From contig JADFDJ010000007.1 in NCBI GenBank assembly GCA_018262895.1, positions 79,648 through 143,647 on the forward strand: a DNA stretch of 64,000 nucleotides, given 5' to 3'. A program made the position numbers and the translations under genes. Numbering within the stretch: position 1 is the stretch's first letter; every line of letters begins with the position of its first letter. A model generated the notes under the pieces. It did not search any database and was not told the DNA's origin. It saw only the letters and a list, made by a program, of their open reading frames with translations. Below, piece after piece: positions 15,259 to 26,084 of this stretch. The DNA comes from Methanomassiliicoccus sp. Its GTDB lineage: Archaea; Thermoplasmatota; Thermoplasmata; Methanomassiliicoccales; Methanomassiliicoccaceae.

Positions 15259-16011
15259 CTAACGGACCCGAAGCTCGGTCCTGAGCACGATCGCTCTTTC
15301 CAGGTCATCGGTCTTGATGTCGTGGAGCACCAAGCTACGTCCCTCTATCTCCAGGATGCCCATGGCCGGTCGGGAACGCCCCTTGAGGCGGCGGGTGGTG
15401 GCCGTCGCCGTTGTTATGAAGAAGCAGCCGTCAAGGTTCCATATCCAGGGCAGGTGCTTGTGCCCTGAAAGAACGATGTCGACGCCCACCTCCTTGCACA
15501 CTCCCAGGAGGTCTCCGGCATCGGTCGGTATCTGCCTTTCCCTTCCCGTACCAGGTATCGGGATGAGGTGGTGGTGCAGCGCCAAGATCCTGATGTTCTG
15601 ACCGTTGAACTGCTCTCTGATAGGCCCGTAATGCTCCCGGCCAACGTGGCCGTCGTCCACGTCCGGCTCGGTGGAATCTAGACCCACGACCGTCACGCCC
15701 CTGCCCACATAGGTGGGGAACCTAGGCCCGAAGATCTCCTCGAAGATGGTGTAGCCAAGATTTCGGGAGTCGTGGTTACCGGGCACCACGAGCATGTCCT
15801 CCGCCTCCAGGCTGTCCAGGAAGCTCTTGGCCGCCTCGAACTCGGAGGCATAACCATCATTGGTCAGGTCCCCTGTCACCACCAGCAGGTCCGGTCGCTC
15901 CTTCTCCATGGTCCGAGCGACGTTCTCCGCCCACCGGGGAACGAACAAGGAACTTGAGAAATGCAGGTCCGATATATGGGCTATCTTCAACCATTGCCTC
16001 CAGCCGGTCAT
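15259..16011 (-). CDS. Calcineurin-like metallophosphoesterase
   Basis: Two-metal phosphoesterase of unknown substrate. Motifs occur in the usual order: IAHISDLHF (D-x-H), VVTGDLTNDG (GDxxxDG), VVPGNHDSR (GNHD), LALHHHL and VLSGHKHLP (GHxH). ATG 16011 gives 250 residues. A TTG at about 15988, just before KIAHISD, is an alternative; the track start at 16044 adds an unlikely tail. It could be a nuclease or cyclic-nucleotide esterase. It is divergent from the AlkD-like gene and probably co-transcribed with corA. Confidence 0.88.
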   Translation of the reverse strand: MTGWRQWLKIAHISDLHFSSSLFVPRWAENVARTMEKERPDLLVVTGDLTNDGYASEFEAAKSFLDSLEAEDMLVVPGNHDSRNLGYTIFEEIFGPRFPTYVGRGVTVVGLDSTEPDVDDGHVGREHYGPIREQFNGQNIRILALHHHLIPIPGTGRERQIPTDAGDLLGVCKEVGVDIVLSGHKHLPWIWNLDGCFFITTATATTRRLKGRSRPAMGILEIEGRSLVLHDIKTDDLERAIVLRTELRVR

Positions 16012-16071
16012 ATCGCAGCGATAAACTATTATGATTGCGCACATCGTTCGGCCCTGCGGCAGGTGAGCAGC

Positions 16072-16776
16072 ATGGCAGGTGTGGAGGATGAAACTCTCGA
16101 TCGCATCATGAACGAACTTCGGACCCGGGCGGACCCCTCTTCACGTGAGGGGATGGCGCGATACGGCATCAGGACAGACCGTGCCCTCGGCGGTTCCTCC
16201 CTCTACTTCCTCAGGGCCATGGCCAAGGACCTGGGGAGGGACCACGCCCTGGCCCTAGCCCTGTGGTCCACGGAGGTCCACGAGGCCCGCATGTTGGCCA
16301 CCTTGGTCGAGGACCCCAAAGAGACCACAGAGGAGCAGATGGAGGCATGGGTGGCGGACTTCGACTCCTGGGACATATGCGACCAGTGCAGTTCCAACGT
16401 CTTCTCCTTCACCTCCAGGGGGTGGACGAAGGCCCTGGAATGGTCCTCGCGCGAGGAGGAGTTCGTAAAGAGAGCAGGCTTCGCCCTCATGGCCGCCCTG
16501 GCCGTACATGACAAGAAGGCCGGGGATGAGCAGTTCGATCCCTTCTTGTCCGCCATAGAACGGGAGTCCTACGATGAACGCAACTATGTCCGCAAGGCGG
16601 TGAACTGGGCCCTAAGGAACATCGGAAAGAGGAACGTGGCCTTGAACGCGTCGGCCATCGCCTGCGCGGAGAGGGTCAGAGCTGAGGGGACCAAGTCCGG
16701 ACGTTGGATAGCATCCGACGCTCTTCGCGAGCTTCGCAGTGATGCTGTGCAGAGGCGCCTGGCAAAGCATAAGTAA
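16072..16776 (+). CDS. AlkD-like DNA alkylation repair protein
   Basis: HEAT-repeat-like glycosylase family (COG4912) that in bacteria removes bulky or cationic alkylated bases. The 234 residues are almost all helical. Characteristic segments are YFLRAMAKDLGRDHALALALW, SWDICDQCSSNVF (matching the WD..D element), WSSREEEFVKRAGFALMAALAVHDK and NYVRKAVNWALRNIGKRN. ATG 16072 is preceded by AGGTGAG with good spacing. The track's upstream start (15961) overlaps the divergent gene and is rejected. Activity on DNA is inferred from the family. Confidence 0.88.
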   Translation: MAGVEDETLDRIMNELRTRADPSSREGMARYGIRTDRALGGSSLYFLRAMAKDLGRDHALALALWSTEVHEARMLATLVEDPKETTEEQMEAWVADFDSWDICDQCSSNVFSFTSRGWTKALEWSSREEEFVKRAGFALMAALAVHDKKAGDEQFDPFLSAIERESYDERNYVRKAVNWALRNIGKRNVALNASAIACAERVRAEGTKSGRWIASDALRELRSDAVQRRLAKHK

Positions 16777-16916
16777 TGGCCAGGTGTTACATATGATCGC
16801 ATCCAGATAGGCAGGGGCGGATGGAGCAGGACCCGTTTCGTTCGGCCGTCGCTACGGCCTTATGTTTCGAAAAACACCCATGAGCTTTGGCCCCCCTCCA
16901 GGACCTAAGCCAACCT

Positions 16917-16926
16917 TTATATAATT
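16917..16926 (+). promoter_or_regulatory. TATA box of the tRNA-Lys gene
   Basis: TTATATAATT lies 44-53 bases before the first base of the tRNA, predicting a 5' leader of about 20 nt for RNase P removal. The preceding 140 bases hold nothing recognised. Confidence 0.6.
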
Positions 16927-16969
16927 AGAGGCTTTACATGGGCTTCTGCAATGCCTATTAGCTTGCCAT

Positions 16970-17109
16970 GGGCCCGTAGCTCAGCTAGGTAGGATGGCGG
17001 TAATAACATCCCTCTATCCCTAGAAAGAGCATCTGGCTTTTAACCAGGTGGTCCGGGGTTCGAAAGGCGCGCGGCCTTCCCGTGCGCTCCGAAAATCCCC
17101 GCGGGCCCG
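16970..17109 (+). tRNA. tRNA-Lys(TTT) with two introns (D-loop and T-loop)
   Basis: The acceptor stem GGGCCCG pairs with CGGGCCC. D-stem GCTC/GAGC is split by a 35-base intron (16991-17025). The anticodon arm TCTGG-CTTTTAA-CCAGG is uninterrupted, with anticodon TTT at 17039-17041. T-stem CGGGG/CCCCG is split by a 31-base intron (17065-17095). Both junctions give bulge-helix-bulge structures: for the T-loop a TTCG/CGAA central helix between AAA and AAT bulges, with an 8-bp intron stem GCGCGCGG/CCGTGCGC; for the D-loop a CTAG/CTAG central helix between GTA and AAA bulges. Cutting after the second bulge base yields an ordinary 74-nt tRNA. CCA is not encoded. Confidence 0.92.
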
Positions 17110-17171
17110 CCCTGGGGAGATAGGAGTTGAACGATGGAAGGTGCAACGTTCGGGAAGCCAGTACGGCGACG

Positions 17172-17195
17172 TTTTATTATTCTGACCAGTGGTCA
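17172..17195 (+). promoter_or_regulatory. RNA polymerase operon promoter with palindrome
   Basis: TTTTATTAT (17172-17180) is a TATA-like element about 55-65 bases before rpoH. Immediately downstream is a perfect 13-base palindrome, TGACCA-G-TGGTCA (17183-17195), between TATA and the expected start near 17203. A GAGGTGA ribosome-binding site follows at 17224-17230. Confidence 0.5.
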
Positions 17196-17235
17196 ACAAT
17201 TTCTTTCAATCTCATTCGCGGACGAGGTGAACTAG

Positions 17236-17508
17236 GTGGTCGAGTCTGATTTACACGTTTTGGAGCACGATCTCGTGCCAGAGCATACCCTGCTTTCAGA
17301 GCAGGAGGCCGAGAAGGTCTTGGCCAAGTTTAAGATTACCAAGGACCAGCTCCCCAAGATCCGGAAGGATGATGCATGCATCAGGATCTTGGAGAGGATC
17401 GAAGGTCCCATAAATCCCGGAAGGGTGATACAGATAAGACGTAAGAGCGACACCGCCGAGGAGTTCATAGTGTACCGTCTGGTGATTAGCAAGGAACTCA
17501 AGGGGTGA
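17236..17508 (+). CDS. rpoH: DNA-directed RNA polymerase subunit H
   Basis: Homologue of the C-terminal domain of eukaryotic Rpb5, part of the downstream-DNA jaw. The 90 residues begin at GTG 17236, with SD GAGGTGA five bases away. Signature segments are [34 protein letters not shown] and [13 protein letters not shown] followed by YRLV. First gene of the rpoH-B-A1-A2-rpl30e-nusA operon; 7 bases separate it from rpoB. Confidence 0.97.
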   Translation: MVESDLHVLEHDLVPEHTLLSEQEAEKVLAKFKITKDQLPKIRKDDACIRILERIEGPINPGRVIQIRRKSDTAEEFIVYRLVISKELKG

Positions 17509-17515
17509 GAACAAA

Positions 17516-20500
17516 TTGCGTGATCTTATAGAACTATACTTCAAGGACCGGTCCATCGTAAATCACCACATCGCCAGCTTCAACGATTTCCTCTCCACGA
17601 TGGACAATCCCAACAGCCGCATGCAGAAGATCGTCGACAACCTGCGGGTATCGGCCGATGACACCACCAGAGGCATCATCAAGCTGGAGCAGGACCGCAC
17701 CGACGGACGCCAGGTGGAGATCCGGGTCGGACGGCGACGAGACGAGAAGACCGGCAACATCGATCCACAGTACAGCCGGCCGACGATAAGGATCCTAAAC
17801 CCCGTTGTCAGGGAGGCCAACGGCGCCACCCACAAGCTCACTCCCATGGAGGCCAGGCTGAGGAACCTGAACTACCTGGCGCCCATCGAGCTGGAGTTCA
17901 CGATCATCGAGGACGGCATAGAGAAGGAGCCGGAGAAGGTGCACATCGGCGACCTTCCCATCATGCTCCGGTCCAAGCGCTGCAACCTTTTCAAGGAGAG
18001 CATGGAAGAGGAGCGGGAGCTGACCGAAGCCGAGTACAAGGAGAAGCTCATCGAGTTCGGGGAGGACCCCGCTGACCCCGGCGGTTACTTCATCATCGGA
18101 GGGACGGAGAGGGTGCTGATATCCCTTGAGGACCTCGCCCCCAACAGGGTTATGGTGGAGTACAACGAGCGCTACGGCACCCAGCTGGAGGTGGCGAAGG
18201 TGTTCTCGCAGAAGGAGGGTTACCGCGCCCTCACCTTGGTGGAGAAGAAGAAGGACGGCATCCTCATGGTCACCGTCCCTGCCGCCTCTGGACAGATCCC
18301 CCTGGTCATCCTTATGAAGGCCCTGGGGATGGAGAACGACAAGGAGATCTACGATGCCATCGTGAGCGTCTCGGACATGGCCAACATCGTCTACGCCAAC
18401 ATCGAGGAGTGCCATGACAAGAAGCTCTACCCGCCCAACGGGGTCTTCACCACCGAGGACGCCCTGAACTACCTGGAGCGCAAGTTCGCCACCGGACAGG
18501 CGCGAGAGTACAGGGAGAAGAAGGTGGAGTCCATCATCGACCGCTCCCTCCTACCACACCTTGGCGACACCAAGGAGGACCGCATCAAGAAGGCCCACTT
18601 CCTGGGCAGGATCGCACGTTCGGTGTTGGAGCTCAGCATCGGCCTTCGCAAGGAGGACGACAAGGACCACTACGCCAACAAGCGCCTCAAGCTGTCAGGG
18701 GACCTCATGGAGGACCTCTTCCGGGTGGCCTTCACCAACCTGATGAAGGACCTGAAGTACCAGCTGGAGAGGAGCTTTGCCAGGAAGAAGGACCTGCGCA
18801 TCGGGTCGGCCATCCGTCCGGACCTGCTCACGCACCGGCTCTTGCACGCACTGGCGACCGGTAACTGGGTCGGCGGTAGGGCCGGAGTGTCGCAGCTGCT
18901 GGACCGCACCTCCAACATGAGCACCCTGTCCCACCTGAGGAGGGTCACCTCCTCCCTTACCCGCTCTCAGCCTCACTTCGAGGCCCGTGACCTTCACCCC
19001 ACCCAGTGGGGCCGGCTGTGCCCCAACGAGACCCCTGAGGGCCAGAACTGCGGGCTGGTGAAGAACGCCGCCCTCATAATCGACGTTTCCGAGGGATTCC
19101 GCGAGGAGGACGTCCAGTGGCTGCTCCGGGACCGGGGCGTTGTAGAGGTCAAGGCTGGAGAGATCAGCACCGGGGCCAAGGTATATGTGAACGGCGACCT
19201 GGTGGGCAATGTGGAGAACCCCCGCCTGCTGGTTTCCGAGATACGTGCCGGCAGGAGGCAGGGGCTGCTTTCCAGCGAGATCAACATACGCTACGACGAG
19301 GAGATGGGCGAGGTCATCATCAACTGCGATGAAGGCCGCCTGAGGAGGCCCCTGCTGGTTATCCAGGAGGGGCGTACCGTGATCACCCGCAGGCACCTGG
19401 AGGACATCCGCGAGGGCCGGATCAAGTGGTCCGACCTGCTGCGGGAAGGGGTCATGGAATGGATCGACGCTGAAGAGGAAGAAGATTCCCTGGTGGCGGT
19501 GGAGCCGTTCGATCCCCCTGAGAGGTGCGCCTCATGCTCCCGCGCGCTGTCGCCCACTGACATGGACTGGATGAACCCGGGGACGGACAGCAAGGAGGCC
19601 GTCCTGAAGTGCAAGCACTGCGGCGGGGACAACAAGGTCCCCCTACTGATCACCCCTGAGCACACCCACATGGAGGTAGATCCAATGGTCATCCTGGGAG
19701 TGGCGGCGGGAGTGGTCCCATATCCGGAGCACGACTCCTCCCCGCGTGTGACCATGGGAGCGGGAATGGCCAAGCAGTCGCTGGGGCTGAGCTGCACCAA
19801 CTATCGGAAGAGGCCGGACACCCGCGGCCACATCCTGCACTACCCCCAGAAGCCAATGGTCCAGACCAAGCCCATGGACTTCGTGGCCTTCAACGAGCGC
19901 CCGGCGGGCCAGAACTTCGTTGTGGCCGTCATATCCTATCACGGCTACAACATGGAAGATGCCCTCATCCTTAACCGTGCCTCCATCGAGCGCGGCCTGG
20001 GACGCTCCACTTTCATGAGGACCTACCGTGCCGAGGAGCGGCGTTACCCCGGAGGGCAGGAGGACCACTTCGAGATACCCTCCCCCGACGTCCGCGGCGC
20101 GCGTACCGACCTCTCATATGCGAACCTTGGAGAGGACGGACTAATATCCCCCGAGACCTTGGTCTCCGGCGGTGATGTCCTGGTCGGAAAGACCTCGCCC
20201 CCCAGGTTCCTGGAGGAGGAGACCGACTTCCTCACCCCGCAGAAGAGGAGGGAGACATCCATCACCATCCGGCCGGGAGAGAGCGGCTGGGTCGACTCCG
20301 TCATGCTGACAGAATCGGAGAACGGTTCCCGCTTGGTCAAGGTCAAGGTGAGGGACGAGCGCATACCCGAGCTGGGCGACAAGTTCGCCTCTAGGCATGG
20401 TCAGAAGGGGGTCATCGGCCTCATCGTGCCGCAGGAGGACATGCCTTTCACCTGCGACGGGGTGACGCCGGACCTGGTCATCAACCCCCACGCTATCCCG

Positions 20501-21115
20501 TCCCGTATGACCGTCGCCCACGTCCTGGAGATGATAGGTGGTAAGGTCGGTGCCATGGAGGCCCGGTCCATCGACGGTACGTCCTTCTCCGGGGAGAAGG
20601 AGCAGGCCATCAGGGAATCCCTGGGCCGTGCCGGTTTCAGAACCACTGGAAAGGAGGTGATGTACGACGGTCAGAACGGCAAGAAGATCGAGGCCGAGAT
20701 ATTTACCGGCGTTATCTACTACCAGAAACTGCACCACATGGTGTCGGGCAAGATGCACGTGCGTTCCCGCGGACCGGTGCAGATATTGACAAGACAGCCG
20801 ACGGAAGGCCGCTCAAGGCAGGGCGGTCTGCGTTTCGGTGAGATGGAAAGGGACTGCCTTATCGGGCACGGAGCGGCCATGGTCATCAAGGACCGGCTGC
20901 TGGACGAGTCCGATGGTACGTTCCTCTATGTGTGCGGCAACTCAAACTGCGGCCATATCGCAATGATGGACCGGAGGGGGGCGATACGCTGCCCGGTATG
21001 CGGCAATAACACCAACGTGCACCTCGTGCAGACGAGCTATGCGTTCAAGCTGCTGCTGGATGAGCTGCTGTCACTTGGCGTCGTCATGCGCCTTCAGCTG
21101 GAGGACCTAAGATGA
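17516..21115 (+). CDS. rpoB: DNA-directed RNA polymerase subunit B (unsplit)
   Basis: The second-largest polymerase subunit, here one 1199-residue chain and not the B''/B' pair found in many methanogens. The start is TTG 17516. Landmarks are the [14 protein letters not shown] fork region, [24 protein letters not shown], a zinc ribbon (CASC...CKHC, around residues 666-702), [33 protein letters not shown] (hybrid-binding Lys and His) and a C-terminal zinc ribbon CGNSNCGH...CPVCG. It overlaps rpoA1 by 4 bases (ATGA), so the two are translationally coupled. Confidence 0.98.
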   Translation: MRDLIELYFKDRSIVNHHIASFNDFLSTMDNPNSRMQKIVDNLRVSADDTTRGIIKLEQDRTDGRQVEIRVGRRRDEKTGNIDPQYSRPTIRILNPVVREANGATHKLTPMEARLRNLNYLAPIELEFTIIEDGIEKEPEKVHIGDLPIMLRSKRCNLFKESMEEERELTEAEYKEKLIEFGEDPADPGGYFIIGGTERVLISLEDLAPNRVMVEYNERYGTQLEVAKVFSQKEGYRALTLVEKKKDGILMVTVPAASGQIPLVILMKALGMENDKEIYDAIVSVSDMANIVYANIEECHDKKLYPPNGVFTTEDALNYLERKFATGQAREYREKKVESIIDRSLLPHLGDTKEDRIKKAHFLGRIARSVLELSIGLRKEDDKDHYANKRLKLSGDLMEDLFRVAFTNLMKDLKYQLERSFARKKDLRIGSAIRPDLLTHRLLHALATGNWVGGRAGVSQLLDRTSNMSTLSHLRRVTSSLTRSQPHFEARDLHPTQWGRLCPNETPEGQNCGLVKNAALIIDVSEGFREEDVQWLLRDRGVVEVKAGEISTGAKVYVNGDLVGNVENPRLLVSEIRAGRRQGLLSSEINIRYDEEMGEVIINCDEGRLRRPLLVIQEGRTVITRRHLEDIREGRIKWSDLLREGVMEWIDAEEEEDSLVAVEPFDPPERCASCSRALSPTDMDWMNPGTDSKEAVLKCKHCGGDNKVPLLITPEHTHMEVDPMVILGVAAGVVPYPEHDSSPRVTMGAGMAKQSLGLSCTNYRKRPDTRGHILHYPQKPMVQTKPMDFVAFNERPAGQNFVVAVISYHGYNMEDALILNRASIERGLGRSTFMRTYRAEERRYPGGQEDHFEIPSPDVRGARTDLSYANLGEDGLISPETLVSGGDVLVGKTSPPRFLEEETDFLTPQKRRETSITIRPGESGWVDSVMLTESENGSRLVKVKVRDERIPELGDKFASRHGQKGVIGLIVPQEDMPFTCDGVTPDLVINPHAIPSRMTVAHVLEMIGGKVGAMEARSIDGTSFSGEKEQAIRESLGRAGFRTTGKEVMYDGQNGKKIEAEIFTGVIYYQKLHHMVSGKMHVRSRGPVQILTRQPTEGRSRQGGLRFGEMERDCLIGHGAAMVIKDRLLDESDGTFLYVCGNSNCGHIAMMDRRGAIRCPVCGNNTNVHLVQTSYAFKLLLDELLSLGVVMRLQLEDLR

Positions 21116-23901
21116 TGCGAGGCGTTTCAAAGAGGATAGGTTCGATCAAGTTCTCGGCGTTGTCCCCTGATGAGATCAGGAAGATGTCCGCGACCAAGGT
21201 GATCACCGCGGACACATACGATGACGATGGCTTCCCCATCGACATGGGCCTGATGGACCCCCACCTGGGCGTCATCGAGCCCGGTCTGCGCTGCAAGACC
21301 TGCGGCAATAAGGTCGATGAGTGCCCTGGCCACTTCGGCCACATAGACCTGGCCATGCCTGTGATCCACGTCGGCCTGGTCAAGGAGATCAAGAAGCTGC
21401 TGCAGTCCACATGCAAGACCTGCGGCAAGCTGCTGATGACCAAGGAGGAGGCGCAGCGGAAGGCCCAGGAGTGGGAGCTCATGGACGACCTTGGCGGAGA
21501 TGCCATCGATTACCGTCTGCTCGCGAAGGGAACGGCCAAGGATGCTTCCAAGAACACCACTTGCCCACACTGCGGCCAGGAGCAGGGCAAGATCACCCTG
21601 GACAAGCCGACCACGTTCCGCGAGGACGGCCATAAGCTCACCCCCAAGGAAGTGAGGGAGCGTCTTGAGCGCATCCCCGATGAGGACCTGCCCCCCCTGG
21701 GCATAGACCCCAACTCCTGCCGTCCCGAGTGGATGGTGCTCACTGCTTTGGCGGTTCCGCCTGTGACGGTCCGCCCGTCCATCACCCTGGAGTCCGGCGA
21801 CCGCTCCGAGGACGATCTCACCCACAAGCTGGTGGACGTCCTCAGGATCAACCAGCGTCTGCGCGAGAACCGTGACGCCGGCGCCCCCCAGCTGATAGTG
21901 GAGGACCTGTGGGAACTGCTACAGTACCACGTCACTACCTATTTCGACAACCAGACCTCCGGCATTCCCCCGGCTAGGCACCGCTCCGGCCGGCCCCTTA
22001 AGACCCTGGTCCAGAGGCTCAAGGGAAAGGAGGGCAGGTTCCGTTCCAACCTGTCAGGTAAGCGTGTCAACTTCTCGGCGCGTACCGTCATCTCTCCCGA
22101 CCCCTCGTTGTCTATCAATGAGGTCGGGGTCCCATACGAGGCCGCTCGTGAACTGACCGTTCCGGTCCACGTCACCAAGGCCAATATCGATGTCCTCAAG
22201 GCCATGGTCAAGAGGGGCTCCAGCCCAGCCCTGGAGGACGGAAGGTACACCCCTGGCGTCAACTATGTGATCCGTTCTGACGGCCGCAGGATGAAGGTCA
22301 CCGACAGGAACGCCGAGATGATCGCCGACGGCCTGGAGATCGGATATGTGGTGGAGAGGCACCTTATGGACAAGGATGTCGTGCTGTTCAACAGGCAGCC
22401 TTCGCTGCACCGCATGTCCATGATGGCCCACACCGTCCGGGTCATGCCGTGGAAGACCTTCCGGTTCAACCTGTGCGTCTGCCCGCCCTACAACGCCGAC
22501 TTCGATGGCGACGAGATGAACCTGCACGTCCTTCAGAGTGATGAGGCGAGGGCGGAGGCAATGATACTCATGAGGGTCCAGGAGCACATCCTGTCTCCAA
22601 GGTTCGGAGGCCCCGTCATCGGCGCCATCCATGACCACATCACCGGAACGTTCCTTCTGACCCACCAGGACCCCAAGTTCGACAAGCAGGAGACGCTGAG
22701 CATACTTTCCAAGGTGAAGCACGATCACCTCCCCGAGCCCCTGGTGGTCGATGGGAAGGAGTACTGGACAGGTCACCAGCTCTTCTCCATGGTCCTTCCC
22801 GAGGGATTCCACACTACCTTCAAGGCATCCATTTGTCGCAACTGCGCGGTATGCAAGAAGGAGGAATGCGACCTCGACGCCTACGTGAAGATACGAGAGG
22901 GCAAGCTCATCACCGGCACCATCGATGAGAAGGCCATCGGCTCCTTCAAGGGTAAGATCCTCGACAAGATCACCCGCGATTACGGCGCGGACTCTGCCAG
23001 GGAGTTCCTGGACAACGTTACCAAGCTCGCCATCGGCGCCATCATGGTGCGCGGGTTCACCACCGGTATCGATGATGAGGACATCCCCGAGGAAGCGACC
23101 CACCAGATCAACGAAATGCTGAAGGACTCGGTGCGCAAGGTCTCGGAGTACGTCCAGGCCTACCGCGACGGTACCTTGGAGCAGAGGCCCGGCCGGTCCC
23201 TCGAGGAGACCCTAGAGGTCGAGGTCATGAAGACCCTGGGCAGCGCTAGAGATGAGGCCGGTCAGATCGCCGGCCGGCACCTGGGTATGGAGAACTCCGC
23301 GGTCATAATGGCCCGCTCCGGTGCCAGAGGTTCCATGCTCAACCTCTCGCAGATGGCAGGCTGCATCGGTCAGCAGGCCGTCCGTGGGGAACGCCTGTCC
23401 AGAGGATATTGGAACCGGACCCTACCGCACTTCAAGAAGGGGGACCTGGGCGCGCAGGCCAAAGGCTTCGTGCAGAACTCCTACAAGAGCGGTTTGACAC
23501 CGACCGAGTTCTTCTTCCACTCCATGGGTGGAAGGGAAGGTCTGGTCGATACCGCCGTCCGTACGTCCCGATCCGGTTACATGCAGCGCCGTCTTATCAA
23601 CGCGCTCGAGGACCTTAAGCTGAAGCAGGACGGCACGGTCAGGAACACCGCGGACATGATCGTCCAGCTCCAGTATGGAGAGGACGGGGTGGACCCCTGC
23701 CGCAGCGTGCAGGGAGACGCCGTGGACATCGACGACATCCTCGCGGAGGTCCTGGGCGATGATGCCGAGGCCCTCGCCCGGCTGGAGGAGAAGAAGGTGG
23801 CCGGCTACGCCACCATAGAGAAAGACCTCATGGAGACCATCGAGGAAGAGGAGGTCGAGGAGCCGGAGTACGATGCCGGAGGCGGCGGAGGTGAGGACTG
23901 A
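21112..23901 (+). CDS. rpoA1: DNA-directed RNA polymerase subunit A'
   Basis: N-terminal two thirds of the largest subunit, 929 residues. It carries the catalytic triad NADFDGD near residue 463 that holds the active-site Mg2+. The N-terminal zinc site is [17 protein letters not shown], with a second CKTC...CPHC pair further on. Other landmarks are [16 protein letters not shown] (switch/lid) and the bridge-helix region [22 protein letters not shown] at the C terminus. It ends in an acidic, Gly-rich tail. Its stop overlaps the rpoA2 ATG (TGATG). Confidence 0.98.
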   Translation: MMRGVSKRIGSIKFSALSPDEIRKMSATKVITADTYDDDGFPIDMGLMDPHLGVIEPGLRCKTCGNKVDECPGHFGHIDLAMPVIHVGLVKEIKKLLQSTCKTCGKLLMTKEEAQRKAQEWELMDDLGGDAIDYRLLAKGTAKDASKNTTCPHCGQEQGKITLDKPTTFREDGHKLTPKEVRERLERIPDEDLPPLGIDPNSCRPEWMVLTALAVPPVTVRPSITLESGDRSEDDLTHKLVDVLRINQRLRENRDAGAPQLIVEDLWELLQYHVTTYFDNQTSGIPPARHRSGRPLKTLVQRLKGKEGRFRSNLSGKRVNFSARTVISPDPSLSINEVGVPYEAARELTVPVHVTKANIDVLKAMVKRGSSPALEDGRYTPGVNYVIRSDGRRMKVTDRNAEMIADGLEIGYVVERHLMDKDVVLFNRQPSLHRMSMMAHTVRVMPWKTFRFNLCVCPPYNADFDGDEMNLHVLQSDEARAEAMILMRVQEHILSPRFGGPVIGAIHDHITGTFLLTHQDPKFDKQETLSILSKVKHDHLPEPLVVDGKEYWTGHQLFSMVLPEGFHTTFKASICRNCAVCKKEECDLDAYVKIREGKLITGTIDEKAIGSFKGKILDKITRDYGADSAREFLDNVTKLAIGAIMVRGFTTGIDDEDIPEEATHQINEMLKDSVRKVSEYVQAYRDGTLEQRPGRSLEETLEVEVMKTLGSARDEAGQIAGRHLGMENSAVIMARSGARGSMLNLSQMAGCIGQQAVRGERLSRGYWNRTLPHFKKGDLGAQAKGFVQNSYKSGLTPTEFFFHSMGGREGLVDTAVRTSRSGYMQRRLINALEDLKLKQDGTVRNTADMIVQLQYGEDGVDPCRSVQGDAVDIDDILAEVLGDDAEALARLEEKKVAGYATIEKDLMETIEEEEVEEPEYDAGGGGGED

Positions 23902-25373
23902 TGGCCCGTAAGGACACGTTCAAGGCATTGTTGCGCAGGGGCATTGATGAGGCCACGGCCGACAAGCTGCTCCAAGGGTACAGCAGCATCACCGATATGG
24001 CCGCGGCCTCCGCCGCGGACATGGTGGCCCTGGGGCTCACAGAGGCCCAGGCCGCCGAGGTCAGCAAGCTCCTGGGCAAGGCCAAGAAGGAGGGCGGGAA
24101 GAAGGCAGAGAAGAAGGAGGCGGCACCGGAGCCTGTCAAGAAGACAGAGTTCCAGAAGGTCGTCAAGGCCCGCCCCCTGTTGCCGATGGAAGAGAGGCTC
24201 AATAAGTTGCTCTCCGACATCGGTAAGTTCCTCCCCCGCCGCGTGGTCGTCTCCTTAGCAGAGAGGCTGGATGGAGTGAACCTTTCCGAACCCAAGATCA
24301 AGGAGATCCTGCTCAAGGCCGCCGAGAAGTATGAGCTCCACAAGATGGACGCCAACGAATCCGCGGGGATCCTGGCGGCGCAGTCCATCGGGGAGCCCGG
24401 TACTCAGATGACCATGCGTACCTTCCACTACGCCGGTGTGGCGGAGATCAACGTTACACTGGGCCTGCCGCGCCTCATCGAGATCGTGGACGCCCGTCGG
24501 GTACCCTCCACCCCCATGATGACGGTGTACATCGAGCCGGAGCTGGCCGGTGACGTCGACGTCGTCCGTAAGGTGGCGTCAAGAATCGAGAAGACGACCC
24601 TTCTGGACATCGCGGACATCGAGACCGACATCGCCAACATGAAGGTGATAGTTCACCCTGACCGCTCCAAGCTGGAGCAGAAGGGCATCACCGAGGAGCA
24701 GATCGTGGAGAGGCTCAACAAGGACCGCCGCCTGCGCGGACAGGTGGCCCTGGTCCAGGACGAGGACGAAAAGGACCGCCGGTTGGTCGTCATATCCTCC
24801 GAGGAGGCGAGCTTCAAGAAGCTACAAGGCATCGTTCAGGCAACCCGGGATGCGGTCATCCAGGGCCTGGACGGTATCGAGAGGGCCATCCTGAGGAACC
24901 AGGGTGGCGAGTACGTCATCTACACCGCAGGCTCCAACCTCAGGGAGGTGCTGGCGGAGGAGCATGTGGACCGAAAGCGGACTACCACCAACTCCATCCA
25001 GGAGATATACGACGTACTGGGTGTGGAGGCTGCCCGGAACTCCATCATCCACGAGGCATCCAGGACCCTGGGCGAACAGGGTCTGACGGTGGACATCCGG
25101 CACATCATGCTCGTGGCCGATCTGATGACCAACGACGGCGACGTCAAGGCCATAGGTAGGCATGGGATCTCCGGCAGGAAATCAAGCGTGCTCGCGAGGG
25201 CAGCGTTCGAGATCACTGCCACCCACTTGCTCCACGCCGCTCTCACTGGAGAGACGGACGACCTGGACGGTGTAGCGGAGAACATTATCGTAGGGCAACC
25301 CGTGACCCTGGGGACAGGTGCTGTCAACCTGGTTTACGTGCCTAAGAAAAGGCCTAAGGAGGCAAGCGAATGA
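23901..25373 (+). CDS. rpoA2: RNA polymerase subunit A'' with extra N-terminal HhH-like domain
   Basis: C-terminal third of the largest subunit, containing the trigger loop and jaw. At 490 residues it is about 90 longer than the usual archaeal A''. The excess is N-terminal: residues about 5-65 ([38 protein letters not shown]) form a helix-hairpin-helix-like unit, joined by a Lys/Glu/Pro-rich linker (65-95) to the normal start [15 protein letters not shown]. The standard part has [28 protein letters not shown] (trigger loop), [12 protein letters not shown] and the late [22 protein letters not shown]. It overlaps rpl30e by 4 bases. Confidence 0.97.
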   Translation: MARKDTFKALLRRGIDEATADKLLQGYSSITDMAAASAADMVALGLTEAQAAEVSKLLGKAKKEGGKKAEKKEAAPEPVKKTEFQKVVKARPLLPMEERLNKLLSDIGKFLPRRVVVSLAERLDGVNLSEPKIKEILLKAAEKYELHKMDANESAGILAAQSIGEPGTQMTMRTFHYAGVAEINVTLGLPRLIEIVDARRVPSTPMMTVYIEPELAGDVDVVRKVASRIEKTTLLDIADIETDIANMKVIVHPDRSKLEQKGITEEQIVERLNKDRRLRGQVALVQDEDEKDRRLVVISSEEASFKKLQGIVQATRDAVIQGLDGIERAILRNQGGEYVIYTAGSNLREVLAEEHVDRKRTTTNSIQEIYDVLGVEAARNSIIHEASRTLGEQGLTVDIRHIMLVADLMTNDGDVKAIGRHGISGRKSSVLARAAFEITATHLLHAALTGETDDLDGVAENIIVGQPVTLGTGAVNLVYVPKKRPKEASE

Positions 25374-25651
25374 TAGATTTGGGAAGAGCGATTAAGGCCG
25401 CTGCGACCACCGGCAAGGTGGTCTACGGCGTGCAGCAGGCAGAGAAGGCGGTCAACAGCGGAGAGGCCAAGATGGTCATTCTTTCTGCGAACTGCCCGAG
25501 TGAGTTCCTCAGATCTGGAAACCACAACAATGTCAAGGTTGTCAAGTTTGAGGGTACCAACATGGAGCTAGGGGCTCTCTGTGGGAAACCGTTCTCGGTG
25601 TCCGCTCTAGCGGTGATCGACAAGGGTACCTCCAACATCCTTTCGTTGTGA
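25370..25651 (+). CDS. rpl30e: Large ribosomal subunit protein eL30
   Basis: RNA-binding L7Ae/L30e-fold protein of 93 residues. It matches archaeal L30e: [37 protein letters not shown], a [27 protein letters not shown] core. It starts inside the rpoA2 stop (ATGA) and is followed 4 bases later by nusA, the conserved archaeal order. Confidence 0.96.
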   Translation: MIDLGRAIKAAATTGKVVYGVQQAEKAVNSGEAKMVILSANCPSEFLRSGNHNNVKVVKFEGTNMELGALCGKPFSVSALAVIDKGTSNILSL

Positions 25652-25655
25652 TCCT

Positions 25656-26084
25656 ATGCCGGCTGAGATAACTTTCACCGAGGACACCCTGAGGTACATC
25701 AACCTCTTCGAGGCGGTTACCAAGACCAGGGTCAAGGATTGCATGGAGACCGAGGAGAAGCTGGTGTTCGTGGTCGAGCCTGGCCAGGCCAACAGGGCCG
25801 TGGGCAAGGCCGGCGAGAACGTCATCCGCCTCAAGAACCAGACCGGGAAGAACATTCAGGTCATTGAGTACTCGGACGAGCCGGAGAAGTTCATCCGGAA
25901 CGTGTTCTACAACTACAACGTGCAGAACGTCGTCATCGAGAACCGGGGCAATGTGGTGCATGCAACCGTGACCGTCGATCCCAAGGTCAAGGGGAGGGCG
26001 ATCGGCAAGAACGGCCGCAACCTCAAGATCGCACGGGACATAGTCAACCGTCACCACAACGTCCAGAGCATCAGCGTGGCTTGA
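25656..26084 (+). CDS. nusA: NusA-like KH-domain transcription factor
   Basis: Archaeal NusA is reduced to two KH domains and binds RNA near the polymerase. The 142 residues contain two GxxG loops, one in NRAVGKAGENVIRLK (about residue 50) and one in GRAIGKNGRNLKIARDIV (about 115). Last gene of the operon here: the usual rpsL-rpsG-fusA genes do not follow. Its end overlaps the convergent radical SAM gene by 14 bases. Confidence 0.95.
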   Translation: MPAEITFTEDTLRYINLFEAVTKTRVKDCMETEEKLVFVVEPGQANRAVGKAGENVIRLKNQTGKNIQVIEYSDEPEKFIRNVFYNYNVQNVVIENRGNVVHATVTVDPKVKGRAIGKNGRNLKIARDIVNRHHNVQSISVA

